DNA of 8,630 bases from an uncultured Bacteroides sp. (GCA_900555635.1 USLU01000129.1:1-8630), one strand, 5' to 3'; shown: positions 1 through 5,711, numbered from the stretch's first letter. Translations and numbers: made by a program. Notes: a model not told the origin generated them from the letters alone.

Positions 1-49
1 ACGATTATAAAAAGAAAAGTTAGCTAAGTACGCCCTGCCACAAAAGTTT

Positions 50-1183
50 ATGGCACAGGGCGTTTACCCATATTTCCGTGAGATAGAAGGAAAACAGGGT
101 ACAGAGGTAGAAATGGGCGGACACGAAGTGTTGATGTTCGGTTCCAATGCATACACTGGCCTTACGGGAGATGAAAGAGTGATTGAAGCGGGTGTCAAGG
201 CCATGCATAAATATGGTTCCGGATGCGCAGGTTCGCGCTTCTTGAATGGTACACTTGACCTGCACGTTCAATTGGAAAAAGAACTGGCTGCCTTTGTAGG
301 CAAAGATGAAGCACTCTGCTTCTCAACCGGTTTTACGGTGAATTCCGGAGTTATTCCTGCTTTGACAGATCGCAATGATTATATCATTTGTGACGACCGC
401 GACCATGCATCTATCGTAGATGGCCGTCGCCTCTCCTTCTCTCAACAACTGAAATATAAGCATAACGATATGGCGGATCTGGAAAAGCAACTTCAAAAGT
501 GCAACCCGGATTCAGTGAAGCTCATCATAGTAGACGGCGTGTTCTCTATGGAAGGCGACCTGGCAAACTTGCCCGAAATCGTACGCTTGAAACATAAATA
601 CAACGCTACTATCATGGTAGACGAAGCTCATGGATTGGGGGTATTCGGAAAACAAGGACGTGGCGTTTGCGACCATTTCGGTCTGACTCACGAAGTTGAC
701 CTGATTATGGGTACTTTCAGCAAATCGCTGGCTTCTATCGGTGGATTCATTGCTGCTGATTCTTCTATCATCAACTGGTTACGTCACAACGCACGTACTT
801 ATATATTTAGTGCATCCAACACTCCGGCTGCTACCGCATCTGCTCTTGAAGCTCTCCACATCATCCAAGATGAACCGGAAAGACTTAAAGCGCTGTGGGA
901 AGCTACCAACTATGCATTGAAGCGTTTCCGTGAAGCAGGTTTTGAAATCGGTGCAACAGAATCACCTATCATCCCTCTTTATGTACGAGACACGGAAAAA
1001 ACATTCATGGTCACTAAATTGGCTTTCGACGAGGGTGTATTTATCAATCCGGTTATTCCTCCGGCATGTGCACCGCAAGACACTTTGGTACGTGTGGCAT
1101 TGATGGCTACTCATACAAAAGATCAAATTGACCGCGCTGTAGAGAAGCTGGTTAAGGCATTTAAAGCACTGGATATTTTATAA
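50..1183 (+). CDS. spt: Serine palmitoyltransferase, N-terminus disturbed
   Basis: PLP-dependent alpha-oxoamine synthase. It condenses L-serine with an acyl-CoA to 3-ketosphinganine, the first committed step of Bacteroides sphingolipid synthesis, in the cytosol. Visible fold-type I residues, numbered from this ATG: the cofactor-stacking His119 in DHAS, Asp191 and His194 in VDEAHG, and Thr222 and the Schiff-base Lys225 in GTFSKS. The glycine-rich SGCAGSRFLNGT segment is at about 57-68. The sequence is very close to what I recall of the B. fragilis/B. thetaiotaomicron enzyme, so SPT is preferred over the related KBL or BioF. ATG 50 is the first start in frame, but the frame stays open back to a TAA at 8-10 and encodes KEKLAKYALPQKF, which resembles the normal N-terminus of this protein. 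The real start therefore probably lies left of the window, with a small lesion in between (see findings). A terminator follows at 1205-1240. Confidence 0.92.
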   Translation: MAQGVYPYFREIEGKQGTEVEMGGHEVLMFGSNAYTGLTGDERVIEAGVKAMHKYGSGCAGSRFLNGTLDLHVQLEKELAAFVGKDEALCFSTGFTVNSGVIPALTDRNDYIICDDRDHASIVDGRRLSFSQQLKYKHNDMADLEKQLQKCNPDSVKLIIVDGVFSMEGDLANLPEIVRLKHKYNATIMVDEAHGLGVFGKQGRGVCDHFGLTHEVDLIMGTFSKSLASIGGFIAADSSIINWLRHNARTYIFSASNTPAATASALEALHIIQDEPERLKALWEATNYALKRFREAGFEIGATESPIIPLYVRDTEKTFMVTKLAFDEGVFINPVIPPACAPQDTLVRVALMATHTKDQIDRAVEKLVKAFKALDIL

Positions 1184-1204
1184 TCCGATTTATATAAATC
1201 ATCT

Positions 1205-1240
1205 AAAAAAGTCTGGTACAGTAATGTATCAGACTTTTTT
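1205..1240 (+). terminator. Intrinsic terminator after spt
   Basis: A 10-bp stem (1211-1220 with 1225-1234, one G-U pair) is closed by a GTAA (GNRA-type) tetraloop and followed by six T at 1235-1240. Six A at 1205-1210 pair with the T tract, so the structure could also stop transcription on the minus strand. It lies 21 nt after the spt stop and separates spt from tag. Confidence 0.9.
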
Positions 1241-1242
1241 AT

Positions 1243-1250
1243 TATCTTTA
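1243..1250 (+). promoter_or_regulatory. Possible -7 element for tag
   Basis: TATCTTTA is one base off the Bacteroidetes -7 consensus TAnnTTTG and lies 18 nt before the tag GTG start, which would give a very short leader. No -33 TTTG is visible, since that position falls inside the terminator hairpin. The call rests on this near match and on tag needing its own promoter after the strong terminator. Confidence 0.4.
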
Positions 1251-1267
1251 CGCCTACAACAATATGT

Positions 1268-1840
1268 GTGATTATGCAAGATATAGTAAACGGACGCTGC
1301 GGTTGGTGCGGAACTGACGAACTGTATGTGAAATACCACGATCAGGAGTGGGGAAAGTTAGTGACCGACGACAAGACACAGTTTGAGTTTCTTGTGCTGG
1401 AAAGTGCTCAAGCAGGATTGAGTTGGATAACTATCCTTAAAAAGCGAGAGGGATATCGCAAAGCCTTTTGTGATTTCGACCCTGAACGAGTGGCACAAAT
1501 GAACGATGAAGATATTGAACGACTGATGCAATTTGATGGCATTGTGAAAAACCGTCTGAAAATCAAAGCGACAATTACAAATGCAAGACAGTTCTTAGCC
1601 ATACAAAAAGAATTCGATAGTTTTTACGACTATACACTGTCGTTCTTTCCCGATAGAAAAACGATCATCAATACCTTTCAGTCATTGAGTGAGATTCCGG
1701 TATCATCTCCCGAATCTGATGCCATGAGCAAGGATATGAAGAAACGAGGATTTAAATTCTTTGGAGCTACGATTTGTTATGCTCACTTGCAGGCAGCAGG
1801 GTTTATTAACGACCATCTGGCAGACTGTATTTGCCGGTAG
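1268..1840 (+). CDS. tag: DNA-3-methyladenine glycosylase I
   Basis: Monofunctional base-excision repair glycosylase that removes 3-methyladenine from alkylated DNA. The 190-residue length matches the family. Compared with E. coli Tag as I recall it, the zinc-snap ligands are all present: Cys11 in RCGWCG, His24 in YHDQEWG, and His183 and Cys187 in the C-terminal NDHLADC. The catalytic glutamate is Glu45 in the LESAQAGLSW block, and the stacking Trp is Trp53. The conserved SDAMSKDMKKRGFKFFG segment lies near 150-166. The listed start is GTG; an in-frame ATG two codons later at 1274 is an equally good start and loses nothing conserved. The gene ends at a TAG only two codons past the last zinc ligand, and its last 58 nt overlap the open frame of a decayed minus-strand gene, so a deletion may have joined the two 3' ends here. 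Confidence 0.95.
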   Translation: MIMQDIVNGRCGWCGTDELYVKYHDQEWGKLVTDDKTQFEFLVLESAQAGLSWITILKKREGYRKAFCDFDPERVAQMNDEDIERLMQFDGIVKNRLKIKATITNARQFLAIQKEFDSFYDYTLSFFPDRKTIINTFQSLSEIPVSSPESDAMSKDMKKRGFKFFGATICYAHLQAAGFINDHLADCICR

Positions 1841-2123
1841 GAGAAAGTTTCCTTAGCGTTAACATCAATCGTCTTATCTTCTTTGAATGTCGGACTGGTA
1901 AGTTCTACACCCCAGGGAGTAGCAGCTGCACGAGTGGTAACTTTTACAATAGCTACTTCCATTCCTTTACTGCTGGTCAGCTCGGCCTTGATAGCGGCAT
2001 AATCACCCTTTTTCACGTTAAGCGCTAGTGTGAGTTCATATTTTTCGCTGTTCACTTTAAACTCGTTGAACTTATCAAGACAGCGATTTCTTCCATAAAC
2101 GAAATCAAATCTTCTTTCTTCAT
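1783..2123 (-). pseudogene. Frameshifted small gene of unknown function
   Basis: On the minus strand an ATG at 2123 opens a plausible N-terminus, MKKEDLISFMEEI, but that frame stops at 2052. The adjacent frame continues as CLDKFNEFKV and then runs open to 1783, with content that looks coding: VNSEKYELTLALNVKKG, a lysine/glutamate-rich mix, and a TPWGVELTSPTF segment. The continuing frame has no ATG of its own, only a GTG at 2055, and is closed upstream by a stop near 2150. The simplest reading is a protein of about 110 residues that lost one base around 2080-2090. The 3' end runs 58 nt into the end of tag, which is unlikely to be original coding sequence. I do not recognise the family. A real, shorter GTG-started protein of about 90 residues is the alternative. 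Confidence 0.4.
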
Positions 2124-2263
2124 CAGCTTTTTTAATAATTATTGTTTACTGATTTAACAGCCGAATTTATTCGACAAAACAAAACTAAAAATAGATTTTG
2201 ACACACCTAATTTACGTCCTTAAAAATCAATTTATTTTACAGTTATAAATCAATTCCTTTTCA

Positions 2264-2271
2264 TACTTTTG
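2264..2271 (+). promoter_or_regulatory. -7 promoter element before a small ORF
   Basis: TACTTTTG is an exact match to the Bacteroidetes -7 consensus TAnnTTTG in an A/T-rich region, 51 nt upstream of an ATG. No clear TTTG -33 box is seen at the right spacing, so only the -7 half is supported. Confidence 0.45.
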
Positions 2272-2322
2272 CGGGAAATTAAGCCGACAGTACAGGTTTG
2301 ATATACAATTTAATTTTTTATA

Positions 2323-2457
2323 ATGAAAGAAGACAAAACAGGCACGGAAACCTACATCATCAATGGCTTCAAACCGTTCTCGCAATTTGCGACGGAATAT
2401 TTTCTGTGTCCTTCGCAATGCGTTCAGGAAAAAGACGCTTTTTTATCCCCTAAATGA
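2323..2457 (+). CDS. Possible small protein, 44 residues
   Basis: A short frame starts at the ATG in the context TTTTTTATAATG, typical of Bacteroides A/T-rich starts. It begins MKEDKTGTETYIINGFKPF and ends in DAFLSPK. No membrane segment, signal peptide or known motif is visible; two cysteines lie at 29 and 33. Support comes from context: a consensus -7 element 51 nt upstream and an intrinsic terminator beginning about 20 nt after the stop, so the three together form a complete small transcription unit. It could also be the surviving 5' end of a longer decayed gene, because the next recognisable coding sequence downstream is a scrap of a different protein in another frame. Function unknown. 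Confidence 0.4.
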   Translation: MKEDKTGTETYIINGFKPFSQFATEYFLCPSQCVQEKDAFLSPK

Positions 2458-2477
2458 AGGCTCCAAACCTGTGCGGA

Positions 2478-2537
2478 AGAGGCTCCGTTTGATACATTCA
2501 GAGGCTTCGTTTCAAACAAACGGAACCTCTGTTTTTT
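2478..2537 (+). terminator. Intrinsic terminator with a duplicated left arm
   Basis: The right arm 2517-2530 is followed by G and six T (2532-2537). It can pair with 2499-2512 across a 5-nt loop (one C-A mismatch, one G-U), or with 2478-2491 across a 25-nt loop (one C-A mismatch). The two left arms are near copies, AGAGGCTCCGTTTG and AGAGGCTTCGTTTC. The compact form is the likely terminator. The first arm could compete for the same right arm. Confidence 0.75.
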
Positions 2538-2545
2538 ACCTCACC

Positions 2546-2695
2546 CCTCCTATCCAATTCTCTACTACCCAAACATCCGGTTCGGGCATCGGATTGAGCC
2601 TGTGCAAACAAATCATAACTTTGCATGACGGAAGTATCAATATAAAATCGGAATCAGGGAAAGAAAGTTATTTTATTCTTACTTTCCCTAAATGA
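2546..2695 (+). pseudogene. C-terminal remnant of a sensor histidine kinase
   Basis: About 50 codons ending at TGA 2693-2695 match the end of a HATPase_c (GHKL) ATP-binding domain. Visible are the F-box-like IQFSTT, the G2 box as GSGIGLSLCKQI, then LHDGSINIKSESGKES and a final beta strand YFILTFPK, the usual C-terminus of such kinases. The H box, N and G1 boxes, sensor and membrane segments are all missing, and no start codon or promoter lies directly in front: a terminator hairpin ends only 8 nt upstream. The frame can be read open back to 2363, but that part does not resemble a kinase and covers the terminator. The piece is therefore a deletion scar of a two-component sensor gene and not a functional protein. 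Confidence 0.75.
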
Positions 2696-2740
2696 GAATC
2701 ACTGAAAGCCTCCTGAACCTTTGAGACTGATGTAATAATC

Positions 2741-2775
2741 AGGGTAACAGCAGAGGAATTATCCTCTGCTACCCA
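2741..2775 (-). terminator. Hairpin at the 3' end of the small minus-strand gene
   Basis: GGGTA and GCAGAGG (split by an ACA bulge) pair with CCTCTGCTACCC around an AATTAT loop. On the minus strand the stem contains the stop codon of the 68-residue gene. Neither side has a good T tract, so it may be a weak or factor-assisted terminator, or an RNA-end stabiliser. Confidence 0.4.
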
Positions 2776-2965
2776 GGCTATTCGCATCGGGATTCAGCTC
2801 CTTTACAGCCTCTTTGACTGCTTTGTTACTCGGCTTGCGGTATGCTTCCCCCTGTTGTACGGGGACAATCTCATTCACCATTCTTTCATATCCTTTTTGC
2901 TCTAACAAGTGCACTTCTTTTTCACTTGCTTCGTTTTGTTTTTTTGTTTTCATAAGACTTTTCAT
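2759..2965 (-). CDS. Small charged protein of unknown function, 68 residues
   Basis: A small, hydrophilic, lysine/glutamate-rich protein without signal peptide or membrane segment. The middle, about residues 10-30, could be helical. The C-terminus AVKELNPDANSLGSRG looks like the conserved tail of a Bacteroides hypothetical protein that I recognise only vaguely. The start is either Met1 at 2965 or Met5 at 2953; the first lies in the A/T-rich context AAATTTAAAATG. The region upstream on this strand (2966-3060) is A/T-rich, but I see no exact -7 element. The gene points away from the methyltransferase gene, and both must be expressed from the intervening 137 bp. A hairpin overlaps the stop codon. 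Confidence 0.6.
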   Translation of the reverse strand: MKSLMKTKKQNEASEKEVHLLEQKGYERMVNEIVPVQQGEAYRKPSNKAVKEAVKELNPDANSLGSRG

Positions 2966-3062
2966 TTTAAATTTCTTATTTAGAGAACAGAAAACAGCGA
3001 AAGATGGTTCATACCCGCAGATTATTTATGTATATCTTTTCCGTCATATACAAACTAAATCT

Positions 3063-3070
3063 TATATTTG
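3063..3070 (+). promoter_or_regulatory. -7 promoter element for the methyltransferase gene
   Basis: TATATTTG matches TAnnTTTG exactly and lies 33 nt before the ATG at 3103. The -33 position shows only a weak TTTTCC. The leader would be about 25 nt. Confidence 0.6.
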
Positions 3071-3102
3071 TGCTTTCATTCCACTTATCCTCTTAATAAA
3101 TT

Positions 3103-3855
3103 ATGAAAGAAAACAAATACGATAATAATCGCTTCTTTAGTCAATATTCGCAAATGTCCCGTTCGGTGGAAGGTTTGAAAGGTGCTGGAGAATGGCACGT
3201 ATTACAGAAAATGCTCCCCAATTTTGCAGGAAAAAGGGTGTTGGATTTAGGCTGTGGATTCGGATGGCATTGCATTTATGCAATAGAACATGGAGCGACA
3301 CACGTTACCGGAATTGATATTTCTGAAAAAATGCTCGAAGAAGCCCGGAAAAGAAACCCGTCTCCACTCATTGAATATCAATGTATGGCTATTGAGGACT
3401 TTGATTTTCAGCCGGATTCTTATGATATAGTTATCAGCTCATTAGCTTTCCATTACCTCGAATCTTTTATAGATATATGCCGGAAAATTAATCATTGCTT
3501 AACTCCGGGAGGGGCTTTTGTCTTTTCTGTCGAGCATCCTATATTTACAGCTTACGGCAATCAGGATTGGCATTACGACCAGGAGGGGAATCCTATCCAT
3601 TGGCCGGTAGATCGTTATTTTACAGAAGGTAAACGCACGGCAGTCTTTCAGGGCGAAGAAGTGGTCAAATACCACAAAACATTGACTACCTATATAAACA
3701 GCCTCCTTCAAACCGGATTTGAGATATGCGAACTGATAGAGCCACAACCCGACGAAAAGTTGTTGGATACTATTCCGGGAATGAAAGATGAACTACGACG
3801 CCCCATGATGCTTCTGATCTCTGCCAAGAAAAAAAGTGAAGCCGCAAAACAATGA
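3103..3855 (+). CDS. Class I SAM-dependent methyltransferase
   Basis: A 250-residue cytosolic methyltransferase of the Methyltransf_11/25 type. Motif I is VLDLGCGFGWH at 46-56, the SAM-binding glycine loop. The acidic residue that binds the ribose is in GIDIS at 70-74, a motif II-like stretch is DSYDIVISSLAFHYL at 105-119, and motif III is LTPGGAFVFSVEHPIF at 133-148. The last hundred residues contain the HWPVDRYF and KYHKTLTTYINSLLQTGF segments common in small-molecule methyltransferases of this group. The substrate cannot be read from the sequence; Bacteroides and Firmicutes carry many such uncharacterised enzymes. The gene appears monocistronic, with its own promoter, and I see no clear terminator in the about 70 nt before the tRNA promoter. 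Confidence 0.85.
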   Translation: MKENKYDNNRFFSQYSQMSRSVEGLKGAGEWHVLQKMLPNFAGKRVLDLGCGFGWHCIYAIEHGATHVTGIDISEKMLEEARKRNPSPLIEYQCMAIEDFDFQPDSYDIVISSLAFHYLESFIDICRKINHCLTPGGAFVFSVEHPIFTAYGNQDWHYDQEGNPIHWPVDRYFTEGKRTAVFQGEEVVKYHKTLTTYINSLLQTGFEICELIEPQPDEKLLDTIPGMKDELRRPMMLLISAKKKSEAAKQ

Positions 3856-3902
3856 GATTCAAGGTATTGAAAAATAATAAATAAAAAACATTCGCTTAGC
3901 TA

Positions 3903-3932
3903 TTGTTAATTAAAAAATACTCCCTATCTTTG
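3903..3932 (+). promoter_or_regulatory. Strong promoter of the tRNA-Pro pair
   Basis: TTG at 3903-3905 and TATCTTTG at 3925-3932 fit the Bacteroidetes primary sigma factor pattern (-33 TTTG/TTG, 19 nt spacing, -7 TAnnTTTG). The tRNA follows 33 nt later. This is the usual layout in front of stable-RNA genes in Bacteroides. Confidence 0.8.
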
Positions 3933-3957
3933 CACCGCTTTTGGAAATAATAACCCC

Positions 3958-4044
3958 AAAGTTTTCGGGGTGTAGCGCAGTCCGGTTAGCGCACCTGCTT
4001 TGGGAGCAGGGGGTCGTGGGTTCGAATCCCGCTACCCCGACGAA
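3958..4044 (+). repeat. 87-bp direct repeat, copy 1
   Basis: Identity with 4066-4152 extends 8 bp before the tRNA (AAAGTTTT) and 4 bp after it (CGAA). Inclusion of both flanks points to a tandem duplication of a whole tRNA unit, as opposed to regeneration of only the tRNA 3' half by an integration event. Confidence 0.9.
3966..4040 (+). tRNA. tRNA-Pro (UGG), first copy
   Basis: A full cloverleaf of 75 nt. The acceptor CGGGGTG pairs with TACCCCG, with discriminator A. The D stem is GCGC/GCGC. The anticodon stem is CCTGC/GCAGG around TTTGGGA, with anticodon TGG reading CCA and other CCN proline codons. The T arm is GTGGG/CCCGC with loop TTCGAAT. CCA is not encoded. No terminator lies between this copy and the next, so both are probably cut from one transcript. 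Confidence 0.97.
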
Positions 4045-4065
4045 GTCAAAGGGAGTTCTTCATTA

Positions 4066-4152
4066 AAAGTTTTCGGGGTGTAGCGCAGTCCGGTTAGCGC
4101 ACCTGCTTTGGGAGCAGGGGGTCGTGGGTTCGAATCCCGCTACCCCGACGAA
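4066..4152 (+). repeat. 87-bp direct repeat, copy 2
   Basis: Second copy of the repeat at 3958-4044, with offset 108 bp. The 21 bp between the copies are unique. Confidence 0.9.
4074..4148 (+). tRNA. tRNA-Pro (UGG), second copy
   Basis: Base-for-base identical to the first copy, 108 nt downstream. A terminator (4185-4212) and then an integrase gene follow, so its 3' end is the likely chromosomal attachment site of the element on the right. The element leaves the tRNA intact. Confidence 0.97.
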
Positions 4153-4184
4153 AAATTCAAGTCAAGAAAAATTGAATGGTGTTG

Positions 4185-4212
4185 AGCTGATACAGTTTGT
4201 ATCGGCTTTTTT
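4185..4212 (+). terminator. Terminator after the tRNA-Pro pair
   Basis: A 9-bp stem (AGCTGATAC with GTATCGGCT, one G-U pair) has a 5-nt loop and runs into six T. The 15 bases AATGGTGTTGAGCTG at 4175-4189, covering the left arm and its upstream flank, occur again at 5702-5716 in the terminator behind the integrase. Confidence 0.88.
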
Positions 4213-4278
4213 CGTTTATGTAAATTAGACACAATTATACCCCGTTTTAGGGCAAATAAAGAGGGTATTTCTTTGAAC

Positions 4279-4286
4279 TATCTTTG
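4279..4286 (+). promoter_or_regulatory. Candidate -7 element of the integrase
   Basis: TATCTTTG is an exact TAnnTTTG match 117 nt before the integrase ATG. It lies within a tandem repeat CTTTGAAC-TAT-CTTTGAAC (4271-4289). A consensus -33 box is not seen at the expected distance, as might be the case for a weak or activator-dependent promoter. Confidence 0.5.
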
Positions 4287-4357
4287 AACAAGTTTCTCTA
4301 TTTACATTCGTTTAGGGGAAATTAAAGCAATTTCCTATCAAATAACCCCGATTCAAG

Positions 4358-4399
4358 CTGTTTAATGCATTTTTAAACCTTTAAAAAACATTAAAACAG
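4358..4399 (+). promoter_or_regulatory. Hairpin/dyad directly before the integrase start
   Basis: An imperfect 42-bp dyad: 4358-4360 with 4397-4399, 4361-4367 with 4389-4395, and 4370-4377 with 4380-4387, interrupted by one bulged A and a small internal loop. It ends 3 nt before the ATG at 4403, where initiating ribosomes bind. It could mask the start in mRNA or be a protein-binding dyad in DNA. Base composition is very A/T-rich, which raises the chance of accidental pairing. Confidence 0.5.
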
Positions 4400-4402
4400 T
4401 AT

Positions 4403-5659
4403 ATGGCAACATTTAAAGCAGTTGTTTTCCAAACTGGAAGACACATAAAACTAGATGGAACATCTAATATAAAGATTAGAATATATCATAATAGAGAGTC
4501 ACAGTATATATCTACCGCTTATTATATCCGCCCTGAAAACATGGACGAATCCGGAAGAATCTTATCGGGAGTGACAAACGGAGAAATGATAGAATACGAA
4601 ATAAATGCGTATATCCAGAAGATCCGGAGAGAATATTTAAAATTGGGGCAAGATAGAACACAATTCATGTCTTGCATGGATCTCAAGGAGGAAATAGAAA
4701 AATCTCTCGCTCCTGATGCTGAATTTATAGACTTCGTAGAATTCGCTCAAAACATAGTAATTCAGACGAAAAAGAAGAAAACAGCCGAATGGTACAGCTC
4801 TTCTATCGATACTCTATGCTGGTACACGAAAAGGAAAAAGATAGATATTAAGTTAATCACCTCATTCCTACTAAATAAGATGATAAAAGACCTGTATCAA
4901 TCAGGCCCAGCAGGTATTCCGCTAGAACCTGGCACAATAAGCCATTATCTTAGAGGTTTAAGAGCATTATACAACAAAGCCAAACTCTATTATAACAACG
5001 AGGACTTCGATATCATAAGAATACCTGGTGATCCGTTTAAAAAGGCAGAGATTCCGGAGTATCGAAGAAAAAGAAAGAATATAGACATCAATACCTTATT
5101 AAGAATTCGAGATTTCCAGTCCGATAAAAGACGAACTAATATGGCACGAGACGTATTTATGATGATGTTTTACATGATGGGGGTCAACATCAACGACCTT
5201 TATAGTATTTCGTGCGAACGTCGTGGAAGATTAGAGTACACACGTTCAAAAACGAATACGGATAAGAATCACGAACAGGTACCACTTTCCGTAAAGATCG
5301 AACCGGAACTTCGCACACTTCTTGATAAATATACAGAAGGGTATTTCCTCTCCTACTTTCATACTAACTATTGCAGCTTGAACAATTTCATGCGTGCAAT
5401 CAATAGTGGGCTGAAAGACATTTGCTTAAATTTAGAGATTGATTTTAAAGTTACTACTAATTGGGCGCGCCACACATGGGCTAGTTTAGCAAGAAATAAA
5501 GCCGGAGTACCAAAAGCTGACATCGACTTCTGTCTTGGCCATGTGAACAATGACTATAAAATGGCTGATATTTACATTGATATAGATTATAGTATTTGCG
5601 ACAAGGCAAATCGCGCTGTATTGGATTTATTGCAAAAAAAAGAAGAAAAAAAAGAGTGA
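4403..5659 (+). CDS. Tyrosine recombinase (integrase) of the element
   Basis: A 418-residue site-specific recombinase of the Bacteroidetes type, likely to integrate and excise the element at tRNA-Pro. In order it has an N-terminal Arm-DNA-binding domain (about 1-85), a SAM-like core-binding domain (about 105-215) and a C-terminal catalytic domain (about 225-410). Catalytic residues visible are Lys283 (RSKTNT), Arg356 in NWARHTWAS, His380 in CLGHVN and the nucleophile Tyr391 in ADIYIDIDY. The first arginine of the canonical R-K-H-R-H-Y set is not seen: the ARDVFMMMFYMMGVNINDL block has Met at the expected place, and the His three before Arg356 is Asn. Loss of the first Arg is known in the CTnDOT integrase family. 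The C-terminus is lysine/glutamate-rich and encoded by A tracts. A terminator lies 50 nt beyond the stop. Confidence 0.93.
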   Translation: MATFKAVVFQTGRHIKLDGTSNIKIRIYHNRESQYISTAYYIRPENMDESGRILSGVTNGEMIEYEINAYIQKIRREYLKLGQDRTQFMSCMDLKEEIEKSLAPDAEFIDFVEFAQNIVIQTKKKKTAEWYSSSIDTLCWYTKRKKIDIKLITSFLLNKMIKDLYQSGPAGIPLEPGTISHYLRGLRALYNKAKLYYNNEDFDIIRIPGDPFKKAEIPEYRRKRKNIDINTLLRIRDFQSDKRRTNMARDVFMMMFYMMGVNINDLYSISCERRGRLEYTRSKTNTDKNHEQVPLSVKIEPELRTLLDKYTEGYFLSYFHTNYCSLNNFMRAINSGLKDICLNLEIDFKVTTNWARHTWASLARNKAGVPKADIDFCLGHVNNDYKMADIYIDIDYSICDKANRAVLDLLQKKEEKKE

Positions 5660-5662
5660 AAC

Positions 5663-5699
5663 GTTTGCAAATACAAAAACTCTCTCTATATTTGCAAAC
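5663..5699 (+). repeat. 11-bp inverted repeat over a promoter (operator candidate)
   Basis: GTTTGCAAATA at 5663-5673 and TATTTGCAAAC at 5689-5699 are perfect inverted copies with a 15-bp spacer. Each arm contains the self-complementary octamer TTTGCAAA, with centres 27 bp apart. The first octamer covers the -33 box and the second covers the end of the -7 box, so a bound dimer at either site would block RNA polymerase. Confidence 0.7.
5664..5694 (+). promoter_or_regulatory. Consensus promoter of the clamp-PcfK-PcfJ operon
   Basis: TTTG at 5664-5667 and TATATTTG at 5687-5694 are separated by 19 nt, a perfect Bacteroidetes -33/-7 promoter. Transcription would start near 5700 and give a leader of about 125 nt before the clamp gene. 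That leader contains a terminator hairpin, so readthrough must happen for the operon to be expressed from here. Confidence 0.75.
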
Positions 5700-5711
5700 A
5701 TAATGGTGTTG

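Noticed and set aside
2227..2418. 63-codon minus-strand frame
   Set aside because: It covers the promoter and start of the small plus-strand unit, and its composition looks like a chance A/T-rich frame.
2363..2545. N-terminal part of a 110-codon plus-strand frame in front of the kinase scrap
   Set aside because: It overlaps the 44-codon frame and the terminator, is rich in Arg/Asn/Phe without known similarity, and kinase-like sequence begins only after about 2549.
2814..3125. 103-codon plus-strand frame with hydrophobic stretches resembling a membrane protein
   Set aside because: It is antisense to the better-supported 68-residue gene and runs through the methyltransferase promoter and start; the hydrophobicity comes from T-rich antisense sequence.
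4237..4268. Inverted hexamers ATACCC/GGGTAT upstream of the integrase
   Set aside because: Short arms 20 bp apart in A/T-rich DNA with no further support; could be a recombinase site but cannot be told from chance.
4341..4355. ATAACCCCGATTCAAG resembling the tRNA-Pro 3' end plus flank
   Set aside because: Only about seven contiguous bases (ACCCCGA) are shared, too short to call a second attachment core.
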